Assembly: GCF_015350905.1 (NCBI RefSeq)
Contig: NZ_JADKRZ010000007.1
Coordinates: forward strand, 124,001-188,000
DNA length: 64,000 bases
Reading direction: 5' to 3'
Source: Curtobacterium sp. VKM Ac-2865
GTDB lineage: Bacteria > Actinomycetota > Actinomycetes > Actinomycetales > Microbacteriaceae
The notes under the pieces were generated by a model. It did no database searches, was not told the DNA's origin, and was given only the letters and a program-made list of their open reading frames with translations. Shown here piece by piece: positions 36,453 through 45,491 of this stretch (its first letter is position 1; each line of letters opens with the position of its first letter). A program made the translations under genes and the position numbers.

Positions 36453-36458
36453 TAGCGT
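36453..36458 (+). promoter_or_regulatory. -10-like box TAGCGT before galE (leaderless type)
   Basis: TAGCGT ends seven bases before the galE ATG at 36466, in the 145-base spacer after manA. The same spacer holds three TGTGGC hexamers around 36330-36350 whose role is unknown. Confidence 0.5.
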
Positions 36459-36465
36459 GGCGGGC

Positions 36466-37428
36466 ATGAGTTGGCTGGTCACCGGCGGTGCCGGGTACAT
36501 CGGATCCCACGTCGTCCGGGCGCTCCGCGCGGCGGACATCGACACCGTCGCGCTGGACGACCTCTCGAGCGGCTTCCGTTCGTTCGTCCCCGACGACGTC
36601 CCCTTCGTCGAGGGCACGATCCTCGACGGCGAGCTCGTCGCGCGGACGATCCGCGAGCACGGCGTCACGGGCGTCGTGCACGTCGCGGGCTTCAAGTACG
36701 CCGGCGTCTCCGTCGAGCGCCCGCTGCACACCTACGAGCAGAACGTCACCGGCATGGCGACGCTCCTCCGTGCGATGGCCGACGCCGACGTCGACAAGGT
36801 CGTGTTCTCCTCGAGCGCCGCGGTCTACGGCACCCCCGACGTCGAGACGGTCGTCGAGTCCACGCCGAAGAACCCGGAGTCGCCCTACGGCGAGTCGAAG
36901 CTCATCGGCGAGTGGCTGCTGAAGGACATGGAGGTCGCGCGCGGCTTCACCACGACGTCCCTGCGGTACTTCAACGTCGTCGGCTCCGGCGTGCCCGACC
37001 TGTACGACGCCAGCCCGCACAACCTGTTCCCGCTCGTGTTCGACGCGCTGCTCGCCGGTCGCATCCCGCGGATCAACGGCGACGACTACGCCACGCCCGA
37101 CGGCACCTGCGTCCGCGACTACGTGCACGTGGCCGACCTGGCGCACTCGCACGCGATCGCCGCGGCGAAGCTCGAGGCGGGGGAGCCCCTCGACCGCGCC
37201 TACAACCTCGGCAGCGGCGACGGCGTCAGCGTCCGGCAGATCATGGACGCGATGGCGCGCGGCACCGGCATCCCGTTCGAGCCGGAGATCGCCCCGCGTC
37301 GCGCCGGCGACCCGGACCGGATCGTCGCCACGGGCGAGGCCGCCGCGCGCGACCTCGACTGGGCGATGCGCCACACCCTCGACGAGATGGTCTCCAGCGC
37401 CTGGGAGGCCCGCCGCCGCGTCGCGTAG
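36466..37428 (+). CDS. galE: UDP-glucose 4-epimerase
   Basis: Interconverts UDP-glucose and UDP-galactose. The 320-residue extended SDR has VTGGAGYIGSHVV at 5-17 (NAD-binding GxxGxxG), FKYAGVSVERPLHTYEQNV near 76-94 (the GalE-type FKAVGES-like segment), SSSAAVYG near 115-122, and the catalytic YGESK at 141-145. YNLGSGDGVSVRQI near 245 is also GalE-like. The ATG at 36466 matches the family N-terminus. UDP-galactose could serve the GTs of the locus. No terminator hairpin follows directly; a long GC-rich repeat island does. Confidence 0.94.
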   Translation: MSWLVTGGAGYIGSHVVRALRAADIDTVALDDLSSGFRSFVPDDVPFVEGTILDGELVARTIREHGVTGVVHVAGFKYAGVSVERPLHTYEQNVTGMATLLRAMADADVDKVVFSSSAAVYGTPDVETVVESTPKNPESPYGESKLIGEWLLKDMEVARGFTTTSLRYFNVVGSGVPDLYDASPHNLFPLVFDALLAGRIPRINGDDYATPDGTCVRDYVHVADLAHSHAIAAAKLEAGEPLDRAYNLGSGDGVSVRQIMDAMARGTGIPFEPEIAPRRAGDPDRIVATGEAAARDLDWAMRHTLDEMVSSAWEARRRVA

Positions 37429-37507
37429 CGCGCTGCCGGCACGGCAAGCGCCCGCGGGGCGCGCCGCTCTGCGCTGCTCCGCGCCGCGCGACCCGCCCCC
37501 TGTCGAC

Positions 37508-37537
37508 GTCGCGCCCCGCGGTGGACATCGCGCCCCG
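37508..37537 (-). repeat. Interspersed GC-rich element, copy A
   Basis: On the minus strand this reads CGGGGCGCGA, T, GTCCAC, CG, CGGGGCGCGAC. The plus-strand copy at 47477-47506 differs at only 3 of 30 bases. Inverted sub-copies around 37527-37553 can form a hairpin. Confidence 0.85.
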
Positions 37538-37653
37538 GTGCAGCCGGGCGCGATGCCCACGCCGGGGCGCAACCCGGGCTGCTCCGCCGACCGGCCGACC
37601 CGTCGACCCGCGGAGCGCGCTGCCGGCACGGAGCGCGCTGCCGACACGGCCAG

Positions 37654-37730
37654 CGCCGCCCGCGCCGCGCCGCCCGCGCCGCGCCGCCCGCGCCGCGCCG
37701 CCCGCGCCGCGCCGCCCGCGACGCGCCGCC
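37654..37730. repeat. Tandem array of 14-base units (5.5 copies)
   Basis: CGCCGCCCGCGCCG is repeated exactly four times (37654-37709), then once with one change (37710-37723), then a half unit. It is pure GC. A 14-base unit is not a multiple of three, consistent with non-coding DNA. Confidence 0.92.
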
Positions 37731-37761
37731 CTTTCGGCGGTTCGGACCGGCACCGCACCAG

Positions 37762-37807
37762 GGACGTCGGCTCGAACCACGGACGTCCGCGGTTCGAGCC
37801 GACGTCC
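37762..37807. repeat. Long palindromic element, copy A
   Basis: Perfect 17-base arms (GGACGTCGGCTCGAACC at 37762-37778 and its complement at 37791-37807) flank a 12-base centre that itself contains GGACGTCC. GTTGTGCG follows on the right. The core GGCTCGAACCACGGA...GGTTCGAGCC and the right flank recur at 45374-45430. Confidence 0.92.
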
Positions 37808-38042
37808 GTTGTGCGACGCCAGGGCGCGCCGCTGCATGCACACGCCGCCGCGCTCGCCCGCATGCCCCGCCCCGCCCCGCGCCCGCCCCGCCCCGCGCCC
37901 GCCCGCCCCGCCCCGCGCCGACCGCCGCGCCGCCCGCCGCGCACCCCGCGGTGTCCCCCGAGAGGCCGACAGAACCGGTGCGACACGCCCGAATGGGGGA
38001 CATGACACGCCGGAACGCCCGGTGCCTCTTATGATCCGCGAC

Positions 38043-38071
38043 TTGACTCCGAGGAATCACACCGCTGTAAT
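38043..38071 (+). promoter_or_regulatory. whiB promoter (TTGACT-17-TGTAAT)
   Basis: TTGACT (38043-38048) and TGTAAT (38066-38071) are separated by exactly 17 bases, the best sigma-70-type match in the window. The -10 lies in the perfect palindrome TGTAATTACA (38066-38075). Transcription would start about 35-40 bases before the whiB start. Confidence 0.75.
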
Positions 38072-38115
38072 TACAGGCAACGACCGACAGCGAGACGAAC
38101 CAAGGGGTGATCAGG

Positions 38116-38439
38116 GTGAGCGGTTCCGACTTCCACGCCGGAGTTCCGGAAGACTGGCACGTCGACCCCGTGGCGCTCGGCGTCCCCGGCGTCCGACGTC
38201 CGGAGACCGACGACGAGGAGAACCCGCTCGCCTGGCAGGCGGACTCGCTCTGCGCACAGACGGACCCCGAGGCCTTCTTCCCGGAGAAGGGCGGCTCGAC
38301 GCGCGAGGCGAAGAAGATCTGCACCACGTGCGAGGTCCGGTCGCAGTGCCTCGAGTACGCGCTCGAGAACGACGAGCGCTTCGGCATCTGGGGCGGCCTC
38401 TCGGAGCGCGAGCGTCGCAAGCTGCGCAAGCGCGCGTAG
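38116..38439 (+). CDS. whiB2: WhiB-family iron-sulfur regulator (WhiB2/WhmD-like)
   Basis: A 107-residue WhiB protein. The four cluster-binding cysteines are 46, 69, 72 and 78 (C-x22-C-x2-C-x5-C), followed by the FGIWGG turn at 89-94 and a basic C-terminal helix RERRKLRKRA. These features define WhiB proteins, which bind a 4Fe-4S cluster and work with the main sigma factor. WhiB2/WhmD orthologues control septation and cell division. GTG 38116 has GGGG/AGG upstream; GTG 38107 would add three residues. The position beside manA, the metallopeptidase-fold gene and DUF3499 matches the whiB2 locus (Rv3260c) in mycobacteria. Confidence 0.92.
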   Translation: MSGSDFHAGVPEDWHVDPVALGVPGVRRPETDDEENPLAWQADSLCAQTDPEAFFPEKGGSTREAKKICTTCEVRSQCLEYALENDERFGIWGGLSERERRKLRKRA

Positions 38440-38566
38440 CGACGCGCCACCGCGCGACGGGTCCGATCTGGAGGCCCGCATCGCGCCCGCCACGCAGCAG
38501 GCCTTGATCGTCCCCACAGGTTCGCGGCGCGCCGACCCACCGGGCTGCAGCCGTGCCTCCAGTCCG

Positions 38567-38572
38567 TAGAGT
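38567..38572 (+). promoter_or_regulatory. -10-like box TAGAGT, short leader
   Basis: TAGAGT ends ten bases before the ATG at 38583. There is no good ribosome site between, so a very short leader is likely. Confidence 0.45.
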
Positions 38573-38582
38573 GTCGCCCGTC

Positions 38583-41435
38583 ATGCAGCCCAGTTCCGCT
38601 CAGCCCCGTGTCACCGCCGTCCTGGTCGTCGCCAACGGGGCGGACCACCTCGACCGGACGCTGGACGCCCTCGCCAACCAGACCCGGCACCCGGAGAACC
38701 TGGTGGTCGTCGACGTCGGCTCGACGGACGGCTCGACCGCCCAGCTCGAGTTCGGCGGGTCCGCCCAGCTGACCCGGATCCCCGCAGGACGCTCCTTCGG
38801 TGACGCGGTCGCGGTCGCCGAGAAGGCGGTGCCGCGTCCGGAGGCCGACGAGGCCGTGGAGGAGTGGCTCTGGCTCATCGGACACGACAACGCCCCGACA
38901 CCGACGGCCCTCGCCGAGATGCTGGCCGCGGTGGAGATCGCCCCGTCCGTCGCGGTCGCCGGCCCCAAGCTCGTCGACCCGCGTGACCCGTCGCGCATCC
39001 GCGACCTCGGCGAGAGCATGACCCGGTTCGGCCGGTCGCTCGTCCTCGTGCAGGAGGAGCTGGACCAGGGCCAGCACGACCGGAACACCGACGTGATGGC
39101 CGTGGCCGCGGGCGGGATGCTCGTGCGCCGCTCGGTCTGGGCGACGCTCGGCGGGTTCGACCCCGCGCTGCCCGACGTCGACGCGGCCCTCGACTTCTGC
39201 GTCCGTGTCCGTCTGGCGGGGTACCGCGTCGCCGTCGTGCCCGAGGCGCGGGCGACGAGCGCCGGGCCGATCGAGGAGTTCGGCCGCAAGCGCGTGTCCG
39301 AGGGTCGCCGCGTGCGGATGCACCGGCAGGCCCAGCTGCACCGCCGCATGACCTACGCGCCCCTCGGTGTGCTCTGGATCCACTGGTTGACGCTCGTGCC
39401 GTTCGCGGTCGGTCGTGCGATCGGCCACCTCGTCGCGAAGCACCCGGCCGCGGTGTCGGGGGAGCTCTCCGCCGCGTTCGCCGTGGCCTTCGGCGGCGGG
39501 GTCTCCCGGGCCAGGAAGTCCCTGGCGCGCACGAAGAAGCTCGGGTGGGCGGCCGTCGAACCGCTGCGCGTGAGCTGGCGTCGGGTGCACGAGCGGCGGA
39601 CGACGTCCCGCGACGTCGAACTCGCCCGGGTCGAGGACGCCCCGGTCGCCCGGGCGTCGTTCCTCGGCGACGGTGGCATCTGGGTCGTACTCGCCGCGGC
39701 CGTGCTCAGCGTCGTCACCCTCTTCCCGCTGCTCGGCTCGCCCGCGCTGACCGGCGGTGGGCTGCTGCCGCTGTCGACATCGGTGGGGAAGCTCTGGCAG
39801 AACGTCGGCTACGGCTGGCACACCCTCGGCACCGGCTTCACGGGCCCGAGCGACCCCTTCGCCGCCGTCCTCGCCGTGCTCGGGTCGATCGTGGCATGGT
39901 CGCCGTCGACCGCCGTCGTGCTCGTCATGCTGCTGGCGTTCCCGGTGTCCGCCCTCGGCGCCTGGTTCGTCGTGCGCAAGCTGACGACCCGCACCTGGGT
40001 GCCGGTCATCGGCGCGGCGCTCTACACGATCGCCCCGGCGCTCGTCGGCGCCGTCACCACCGGGCACCTCGGCGCCGTCATCGCGCACGTGCTGTTGCCG
40101 TGGCTGTTCCTCACGGTGCTCGAGGCGCACCGTTCCTGGGCCTCGGCCGCCGGTGCCGCGCTGCTCTTCGCCGGGGTCGCGGCCTCGGCACCGTCGCTCC
40201 TGCCGGTCCTGATCATCGGGTGGCTGGTGTCGCTCGTCGCCGGGTGGCGGCACGCGCACCGACGGGTGTTCATCCCCGTCCCCGCCGCGGTGCTCTTCCT
40301 GCCGCTGGTGCTGACGCAGATCGCCCGCGGCAACGTCCTCGGGGTGTTCGCCGACCCGGGTGTGCCCTCGGCGACCCGGGCGCCCTCGGCCCTGCAGCTC
40401 GCGATCGGGCAGCCGCTGCCCGACTGGAACGGCTGGCTGCCGGTCAGCTCGCCGCTGTCCGCCGTCGTCGCCGCCCTGCCGATCGCCCTCGCGGTCCTCG
40501 CGCTGCCCATCGGCGTGACCGCGATCGGTGCCGTGCTCGGCCACCGCTGGCACGTCGCGGGCGTCGCGCTCGTCACCGCGCTGCTCGGGTTCGCCACCGC
40601 CTTCGCGGCCACCCACGTCACGGTCACCGGCGTCGGGGCCACGACCACCATCGTGTGGCCGGGCAGCGGCCTGACCGTGTACTGGCTCGCGCTCGTCGTC
40701 GCCGTGTCGATCGGCGTCGACACGCTGCCGCGCCGGGCCCCGGTCGTCGGGGTCGTCGCCGCGGTGTTCGCCGGTGTCGCCGTCGCCCCGGCGTTCGCCG
40801 CGTTCTACCTCGGCAACGCCGTCATCCAGCCGACCACTGGCCGGGTGCTGAGCGCGTACGTCAACGCCGAGGCGCAGGCGAACCCGGACGTCGGCACGCT
40901 CGTGGTCGAACCGCAGACGAACGGCTCGCTCGCGGTGTCGCTCGAACGCGGCCAGGGCTCGACGCTCGACGACCAGTCCACGCTCGACGCCACCGCGCTG
41001 TCGCTGTCGTCGTCCGGGGCCCGGCTGGCCACCCTCGCCGGCAACCTGGCGAGCCGCAGTGGCTACGACCCGCGACCGGCGCTCCAGGAGCTCGGCGTCA
41101 GCTTCGTGCTGCTCGACGACGCGCCCGACGACGACCTCGCGCGACAGGTCCACGACCGCGCCGCCGGGGCCATCGGGCAGAACGCGCTCTTCACGAGCAT
41201 CGGTGAGACGACGAGCGGTCAGCTGTTCCACTACGAGGGCGACGTCGACCGCCCGAGCACCGGGTCCGCCGCGGCGAAGACCACGCACGTGCTCTACCTC
41301 GTGGTCCTCGGCGTGGTCTTCGGCGCCGCGGCGCTCCTGGCCGTGCCGACCGCACCCCGCCGGCGCCGCGCCACCTCGAACGTGCTCGAGGCCGACGAAC
41401 CCGCCACCACCTTCGACGAGGAGCGCGACGAATGA
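38583..41435 (+). CDS. Large membrane glycosyltransferase, N-terminal GT2 and C-terminal multi-TM domain
   Basis: A 950-residue protein. Residues about 8-210 form a GT2 domain: VTAVLVVANGADHLDRTLDAL, VVVDVGSTDGS near 40-50, WLIGHDNAPTPTAL near 98-111, and AAGGMLVRRSVWATLGGFDPALP near 175-197. From residue about 265 it has 11-13 hydrophobic helices, then an external domain (about 760-890) and a last helix near 900-920. Actinobacteria commonly have such a fusion next to whiB2 and DUF5719, probably in arabinan/mannan or other envelope glycan assembly; its exact reaction is not established as far as I know. Its stop overlaps the DUF5719 start by 4 bases (ATGA). Confidence 0.88.
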   Translation: MQPSSAQPRVTAVLVVANGADHLDRTLDALANQTRHPENLVVVDVGSTDGSTAQLEFGGSAQLTRIPAGRSFGDAVAVAEKAVPRPEADEAVEEWLWLIGHDNAPTPTALAEMLAAVEIAPSVAVAGPKLVDPRDPSRIRDLGESMTRFGRSLVLVQEELDQGQHDRNTDVMAVAAGGMLVRRSVWATLGGFDPALPDVDAALDFCVRVRLAGYRVAVVPEARATSAGPIEEFGRKRVSEGRRVRMHRQAQLHRRMTYAPLGVLWIHWLTLVPFAVGRAIGHLVAKHPAAVSGELSAAFAVAFGGGVSRARKSLARTKKLGWAAVEPLRVSWRRVHERRTTSRDVELARVEDAPVARASFLGDGGIWVVLAAAVLSVVTLFPLLGSPALTGGGLLPLSTSVGKLWQNVGYGWHTLGTGFTGPSDPFAAVLAVLGSIVAWSPSTAVVLVMLLAFPVSALGAWFVVRKLTTRTWVPVIGAALYTIAPALVGAVTTGHLGAVIAHVLLPWLFLTVLEAHRSWASAAGAALLFAGVAASAPSLLPVLIIGWLVSLVAGWRHAHRRVFIPVPAAVLFLPLVLTQIARGNVLGVFADPGVPSATRAPSALQLAIGQPLPDWNGWLPVSSPLSAVVAALPIALAVLALPIGVTAIGAVLGHRWHVAGVALVTALLGFATAFAATHVTVTGVGATTTIVWPGSGLTVYWLALVVAVSIGVDTLPRRAPVVGVVAAVFAGVAVAPAFAAFYLGNAVIQPTTGRVLSAYVNAEAQANPDVGTLVVEPQTNGSLAVSLERGQGSTLDDQSTLDATALSLSSSGARLATLAGNLASRSGYDPRPALQELGVSFVLLDDAPDDDLARQVHDRAAGAIGQNALFTSIGETTSGQLFHYEGDVDRPSTGSAAAKTTHVLYLVVLGVVFGAAALLAVPTAPRRRRATSNVLEADEPATTFDEERDE

Positions 41436-42826
41436 CCACCCCCGCTCGCCGTTGGATCGTCCGCGGGACCGCCACCGCGATCGCCGTGGTCGTCGCCGTC
41501 GGCACCATCGCCGCCGCGCACACCTTCGGCACCGAGGAGGCCCCCGGCCGTCCCGCCGGTCGCACGGTCACCCCGGTGCCTGCCGACGCCGAACGCGTCT
41601 GTGCGGGCAGCGCCCTCCGGCTCTCCGACGACGCCGGCAACGACGCCACGACCGCCACCCCGGTCGGGTCGGCCAGCGTCGCGACGGCCACCACGGGCAG
41701 CACGGTCGACCGCTCCGACCTGCAGTCGTCGACCACGGGCAGCAGCAACCCGACGCTGCTCACCGCACCGGCCGAGGACACCACCCCGCAGGTGGCCGGG
41801 TCGAGCTACCAGAGCGTCTCCGACGGCGACCTGGTCGGGATCGGTGCCGCCTCCTGCGACGACCCGTCGCAGTCGACCTGGCTCGTCGGCGGCTCGACCG
41901 AGACCGGCCGCACCAGCCTCATCACGCTGTCCAACCCGACCGACGTCAACGCCACCGTCGACCTGGCCGTGTTCGACGCCACCGGCAGCGTGAGCGCCCC
42001 CGGCACGACCGGCATCGTCGTCGCACCGAACTCGCAGAAGGTCGTGCCGCTGTCGGGCTTCGTGTCCGACCAGGGCTCCACGGTCGTGCACGTCACCTCC
42101 TCCGGCGGCCAGATCGTCGCCCACATGCAGGAGGCCGTCGTCCGGACGCTCACCCCCGGCGGGTTCGACATCGTCTCCGGCGGTGCCGGCCCCGCACGGG
42201 CGCAGGTCATCCCCGGCGTCGTCCTCCGCGACATCCAGCAGGCCCAGCGCGGCGACGACACCGCCGACGCCGCCCCGGTCGTGCGGCTGTTCGTCCCCGG
42301 CACCACGGCGGCCCGCGTCACCCTCGGCATCACGACCGCGACGGGCGGTGGCACCACGGTGAACACCACCGCCGAACCGGGCGTGGTCACCGACGTGGCG
42401 CTCGACGACTTCGACAACGGCCGCTACTCGATCACGGTCAGCTCGACGCAGCCCGTCGTCGCCGGCGCGCGGTCGACCACCCCGACGGCGGGCCAGGGCA
42501 CCGACCTGGGCTGGTTCGCCTCGGCGGAGCCTCTCGGCAAGCGCACCATCGCCGCGGTCGCCTCGGGTGACGGCGCCCGTCTGAACCTCGTGAACCCGAC
42601 GACCCAGGACGCCCGCGTGACGATCGCGTCGGGCGACGACCGGCAGCGCGTCACCGTCGCGGCCGGTGCCACGTCCACGATCCGCGTCCAGACGTCGAAG
42701 CAACTCGTCATCACGGGCGCCGACCGGATCGTCGCGGGCGTCACCTACGCCGGCGACCAGGGCCTGGCGGGGTTCCCGCTCCGCCCCGCGACCGAGGTCT
42801 CCAGCCCGGTCCGCGTCTACCCCTGA
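41432..42826 (+). CDS. DUF5719 family secreted or membrane-anchored protein
   Basis: A 464-residue protein with an N-terminal helix at about 9-30 (VRGTATAIAVVVAVGTIAA) that anchors or exports it. The remainder is Thr/Ser/Val-rich and beta-predicted, with two cysteines (about 52 and 149) that could pair. Segments such as LITLSNPTDVNATVDLAVFD, VVAPNSQKVVPL and RLNLVNPTTQDARVTI look like repeated beta-sandwich modules. DUF5719 genes sit downstream of this GT2 membrane protein in many actinobacteria, and coupled translation here suggests they work as a pair at the outer face of the membrane. Function is unknown. Confidence 0.85.
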   Translation: MTTPARRWIVRGTATAIAVVVAVGTIAAAHTFGTEEAPGRPAGRTVTPVPADAERVCAGSALRLSDDAGNDATTATPVGSASVATATTGSTVDRSDLQSSTTGSSNPTLLTAPAEDTTPQVAGSSYQSVSDGDLVGIGAASCDDPSQSTWLVGGSTETGRTSLITLSNPTDVNATVDLAVFDATGSVSAPGTTGIVVAPNSQKVVPLSGFVSDQGSTVVHVTSSGGQIVAHMQEAVVRTLTPGGFDIVSGGAGPARAQVIPGVVLRDIQQAQRGDDTADAAPVVRLFVPGTTAARVTLGITTATGGGTTVNTTAEPGVVTDVALDDFDNGRYSITVSSTQPVVAGARSTTPTAGQGTDLGWFASAEPLGKRTIAAVASGDGARLNLVNPTTQDARVTIASGDDRQRVTVAAGATSTIRVQTSKQLVITGADRIVAGVTYAGDQGLAGFPLRPATEVSSPVRVYP

Positions 42827-42891
42827 GGCCGAGCGCGGCGCCGGCACGAAGCGCAAGCGCGCGGCGGGTCCGCGTCAGCGCGCGCCGCGCC

Positions 42892-43332
42892 TCACCAGTG
42901 GCGGTAGCGGTCCGGTGCCAGGTCCCAGGGGTCCTTGTCGAGCAGCTCGGCGACCGCACGGAACACGGCGGTCTCCACGACGATGCGACGGTCGACGTCG
43001 TCCTTCTCGGGGGAGCGGGTGACGCGCTCGACGGGGATCCGGAACACGGTCACGCGTCGTTCGTCGTGCTCGATCCGCCACCGCGGCAGCGAGTCCGGCA
43101 ACCCGGGCTCGGTCGGCATGTCGGCCACCTGGAAGACGACGCCCTGCAGTTCGTCGGGCCAGAGCCCGAGCAGGTAGTGGGCGGTGTCGCCGACGATCCG
43201 GTCGAAGGCCTCGGCCCGCGTGATGATCGGCGCGAGCTCCGGTCCGGTGACGCTGGAGCGGGAGCCGCGGCCGTGGCGGGACCGCCCGCGACCGCGGTCG
43301 ACCGGGGTGACGAGTCGGGGCTTGCGGCGCAT
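42892..43332 (-). CDS. Metallopeptidase-fold (zincin-like, Rv3259-like) protein lacking HExxH
   Basis: A 146-residue protein similar in layout to the actinobacterial Rv3259 metallopeptidase family (PF06262-type): a basic N-terminus, TRAEAFDRIV near 38-47, then VTVFRIPVERVTRS near 92-105, and the C-terminal helix with LLDKDPWDLAPD. In the family the helix contains a zinc-binding HExxH-like sequence; here the equivalent stretch reads VVETAVFRAVAEL without the histidines. It may therefore be inactive or structural. ATG 43330-43332 is used (a GTG two codons earlier is possible). It is convergent with DUF5719 and divergent from DUF3499, the mycobacterial arrangement. Confidence 0.75.
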   Translation of the reverse strand: MRRKPRLVTPVDRGRGRSRHGRGSRSSVTGPELAPIITRAEAFDRIVGDTAHYLLGLWPDELQGVVFQVADMPTEPGLPDSLPRWRIEHDERRVTVFRIPVERVTRSPEKDDVDRRIVVETAVFRAVAELLDKDPWDLAPDRYRHW

Positions 43333-43376
43333 CCCCACATCGTACGCGCGGGCCCGGACACCGACGGGGCGTTCGG

Positions 43377-43382
43377 TAGGGT
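43377..43382 (+). promoter_or_regulatory. -10-like box TAGGGT before DUF3499
   Basis: TAGGGT ends ten bases before the DUF3499 ATG in the 60-base divergent spacer. It would give a short leader. Confidence 0.5.
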
Positions 43383-43392
43383 CGTCGTCGAG

Positions 43393-43614
43393 ATGGACGT
43401 ACGGATCTGCAGCAAGGTCGCCTGTGGCGCGAGCGCCTCGTCGACCCTGACGTACGACTACGCCGACTCGATGGTCGTCATCGGCCCCCTCTCCACCCGG
43501 GTCGAACCGCACGGCTACGACCTGTGCGCCCGCCATGCCGGACGCCTGCGCGTGCCACAGGGCTGGCACGTGATCCGCCGCGAGCCGCTCCGCGAGGAAC
43601 GCGCCGCCGACTGA
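43393..43614 (+). CDS. DUF3499 small zinc-ribbon-like protein
   Basis: A 73-residue protein matching DUF3499 (Rv3258c in mycobacteria): MDVRICSKVACGASA at the start, TYDYADSMVVIGPLS in the middle, and YDLCARHAGRLRVPQGW near the end. Cys6, Cys11, Cys45 and His48 (perhaps His40) could bind a metal. The function is unknown, but the gene is linked with whiB2 and the mannose genes across actinobacteria. A GC hairpin (43660-43681) follows. Confidence 0.92.
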   Translation: MDVRICSKVACGASASSTLTYDYADSMVVIGPLSTRVEPHGYDLCARHAGRLRVPQGWHVIRREPLREERAAD

Positions 43615-43659
43615 CCCGGCCACCCGCGTCCCGCAGGCCGGCCCACCCGGGTGGTCCGA

Positions 43660-43681
43660 GCCTCCCGACCGGCCGGGAGGC
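43660..43681 (+). terminator. Hairpin after DUF3499
   Basis: GCCTCCCG (43660-43667) pairs with CGGGAGGC (43674-43681) around a six-base loop. No T-run follows. It lies 45 bases after the DUF3499 stop, so it may end that transcript. Confidence 0.5.
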
Positions 43682-43769
43682 CCGCCCCACCACCGCGACC
43701 ACGCCTGCCTCCTGAGACGGTCGGTTCCCACCTGCGGACCGTGTCGGGGGGCCGTGGGAGACTGGCCGC

Positions 43770-45248
<1,479 letters not shown>

Positions 45249-45283
45249 GGCCGCTGCGGGCGGCGGCGCCGCCGCACCACGGA

Positions 45284-45323
45284 ACGGACACAGCACCGCG
45301 CAAGTGCGCGGTGCTGTGTCCGT
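45284..45323 (+). terminator. Intrinsic terminator after ahcY
   Basis: ACGGACACAGCACCGCGC (45284-45301) pairs perfectly with 45306-45323 across an AAGT loop, giving an 18-base stem followed by TTTC. It starts 36 bases after the ahcY stop. Confidence 0.88.
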
Positions 45324-45373
45324 TTCGCGGTGCGCTCCGGCGCGACGGAGCGGCGCGAGCTGTCGTGGCACCA

Positions 45374-45421
45374 CTGAAACCGGCTCGAACCACGGAGATC
45401 CGTGGTTCGAGCCGGTTTCAG
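45374..45421. repeat. Long palindromic element, copy B
   Basis: Nearly perfect palindrome: 23-base arms (45374-45396 and 45399-45421) around a two-base centre. The core CGGCTCGAACCACGGA and the right flank GTTGTGCG are shared with 37762-37820, while the outer arms differ with compensatory changes on both sides (CTGAAAC... versus GGACGT...). It lies between the ahcY terminator and the RDD gene. Confidence 0.93.
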
Positions 45422-45491
45422 TTGTGCGGCGCCGTTGTGCGCCGCCGCGGTGCGTCGGCGGCGCCTGCGCTGCGCCGCCGCGCCGCGGCGC

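Larger units (their letters stand above)
37429..38042. other. Non-coding GC-rich repeat island
   Basis: About 610 bases without a supportable gene. It contains a 30-base element repeated in inverse orientation at 47477 (37508-37537), a 14-base tandem array (37654-37730), a long palindromic element shared with 45374 (37762-37807) and a strongly C-biased stretch rich in GCCCC (37860-37930). Open frames through it encode only Arg/Pro/Ala low complexity. Confidence 0.8.

Noticed and set aside
37654..37730. Possible CRISPR array
   Set aside because: The units abut without spacers and the unit is only 14 bases, with no cas genes.
37538..38005. 155-codon plus-strand frame in the repeat island
   Set aside because: It reads through the tandem array and palindrome and yields only Arg/Pro/Ala. 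A similar phrase appears in a frame over the second palindrome at 45374, which reflects the shared DNA element rather than protein.
37200..41288. Open frame of about 1360 codons on the minus strand
   Set aside because: It runs antisense to galE, whiB2 and the GT2 membrane gene, all with clear family motifs. Its translation is Arg/Gly/Asp low complexity, as expected from the antisense of GC-rich genes.
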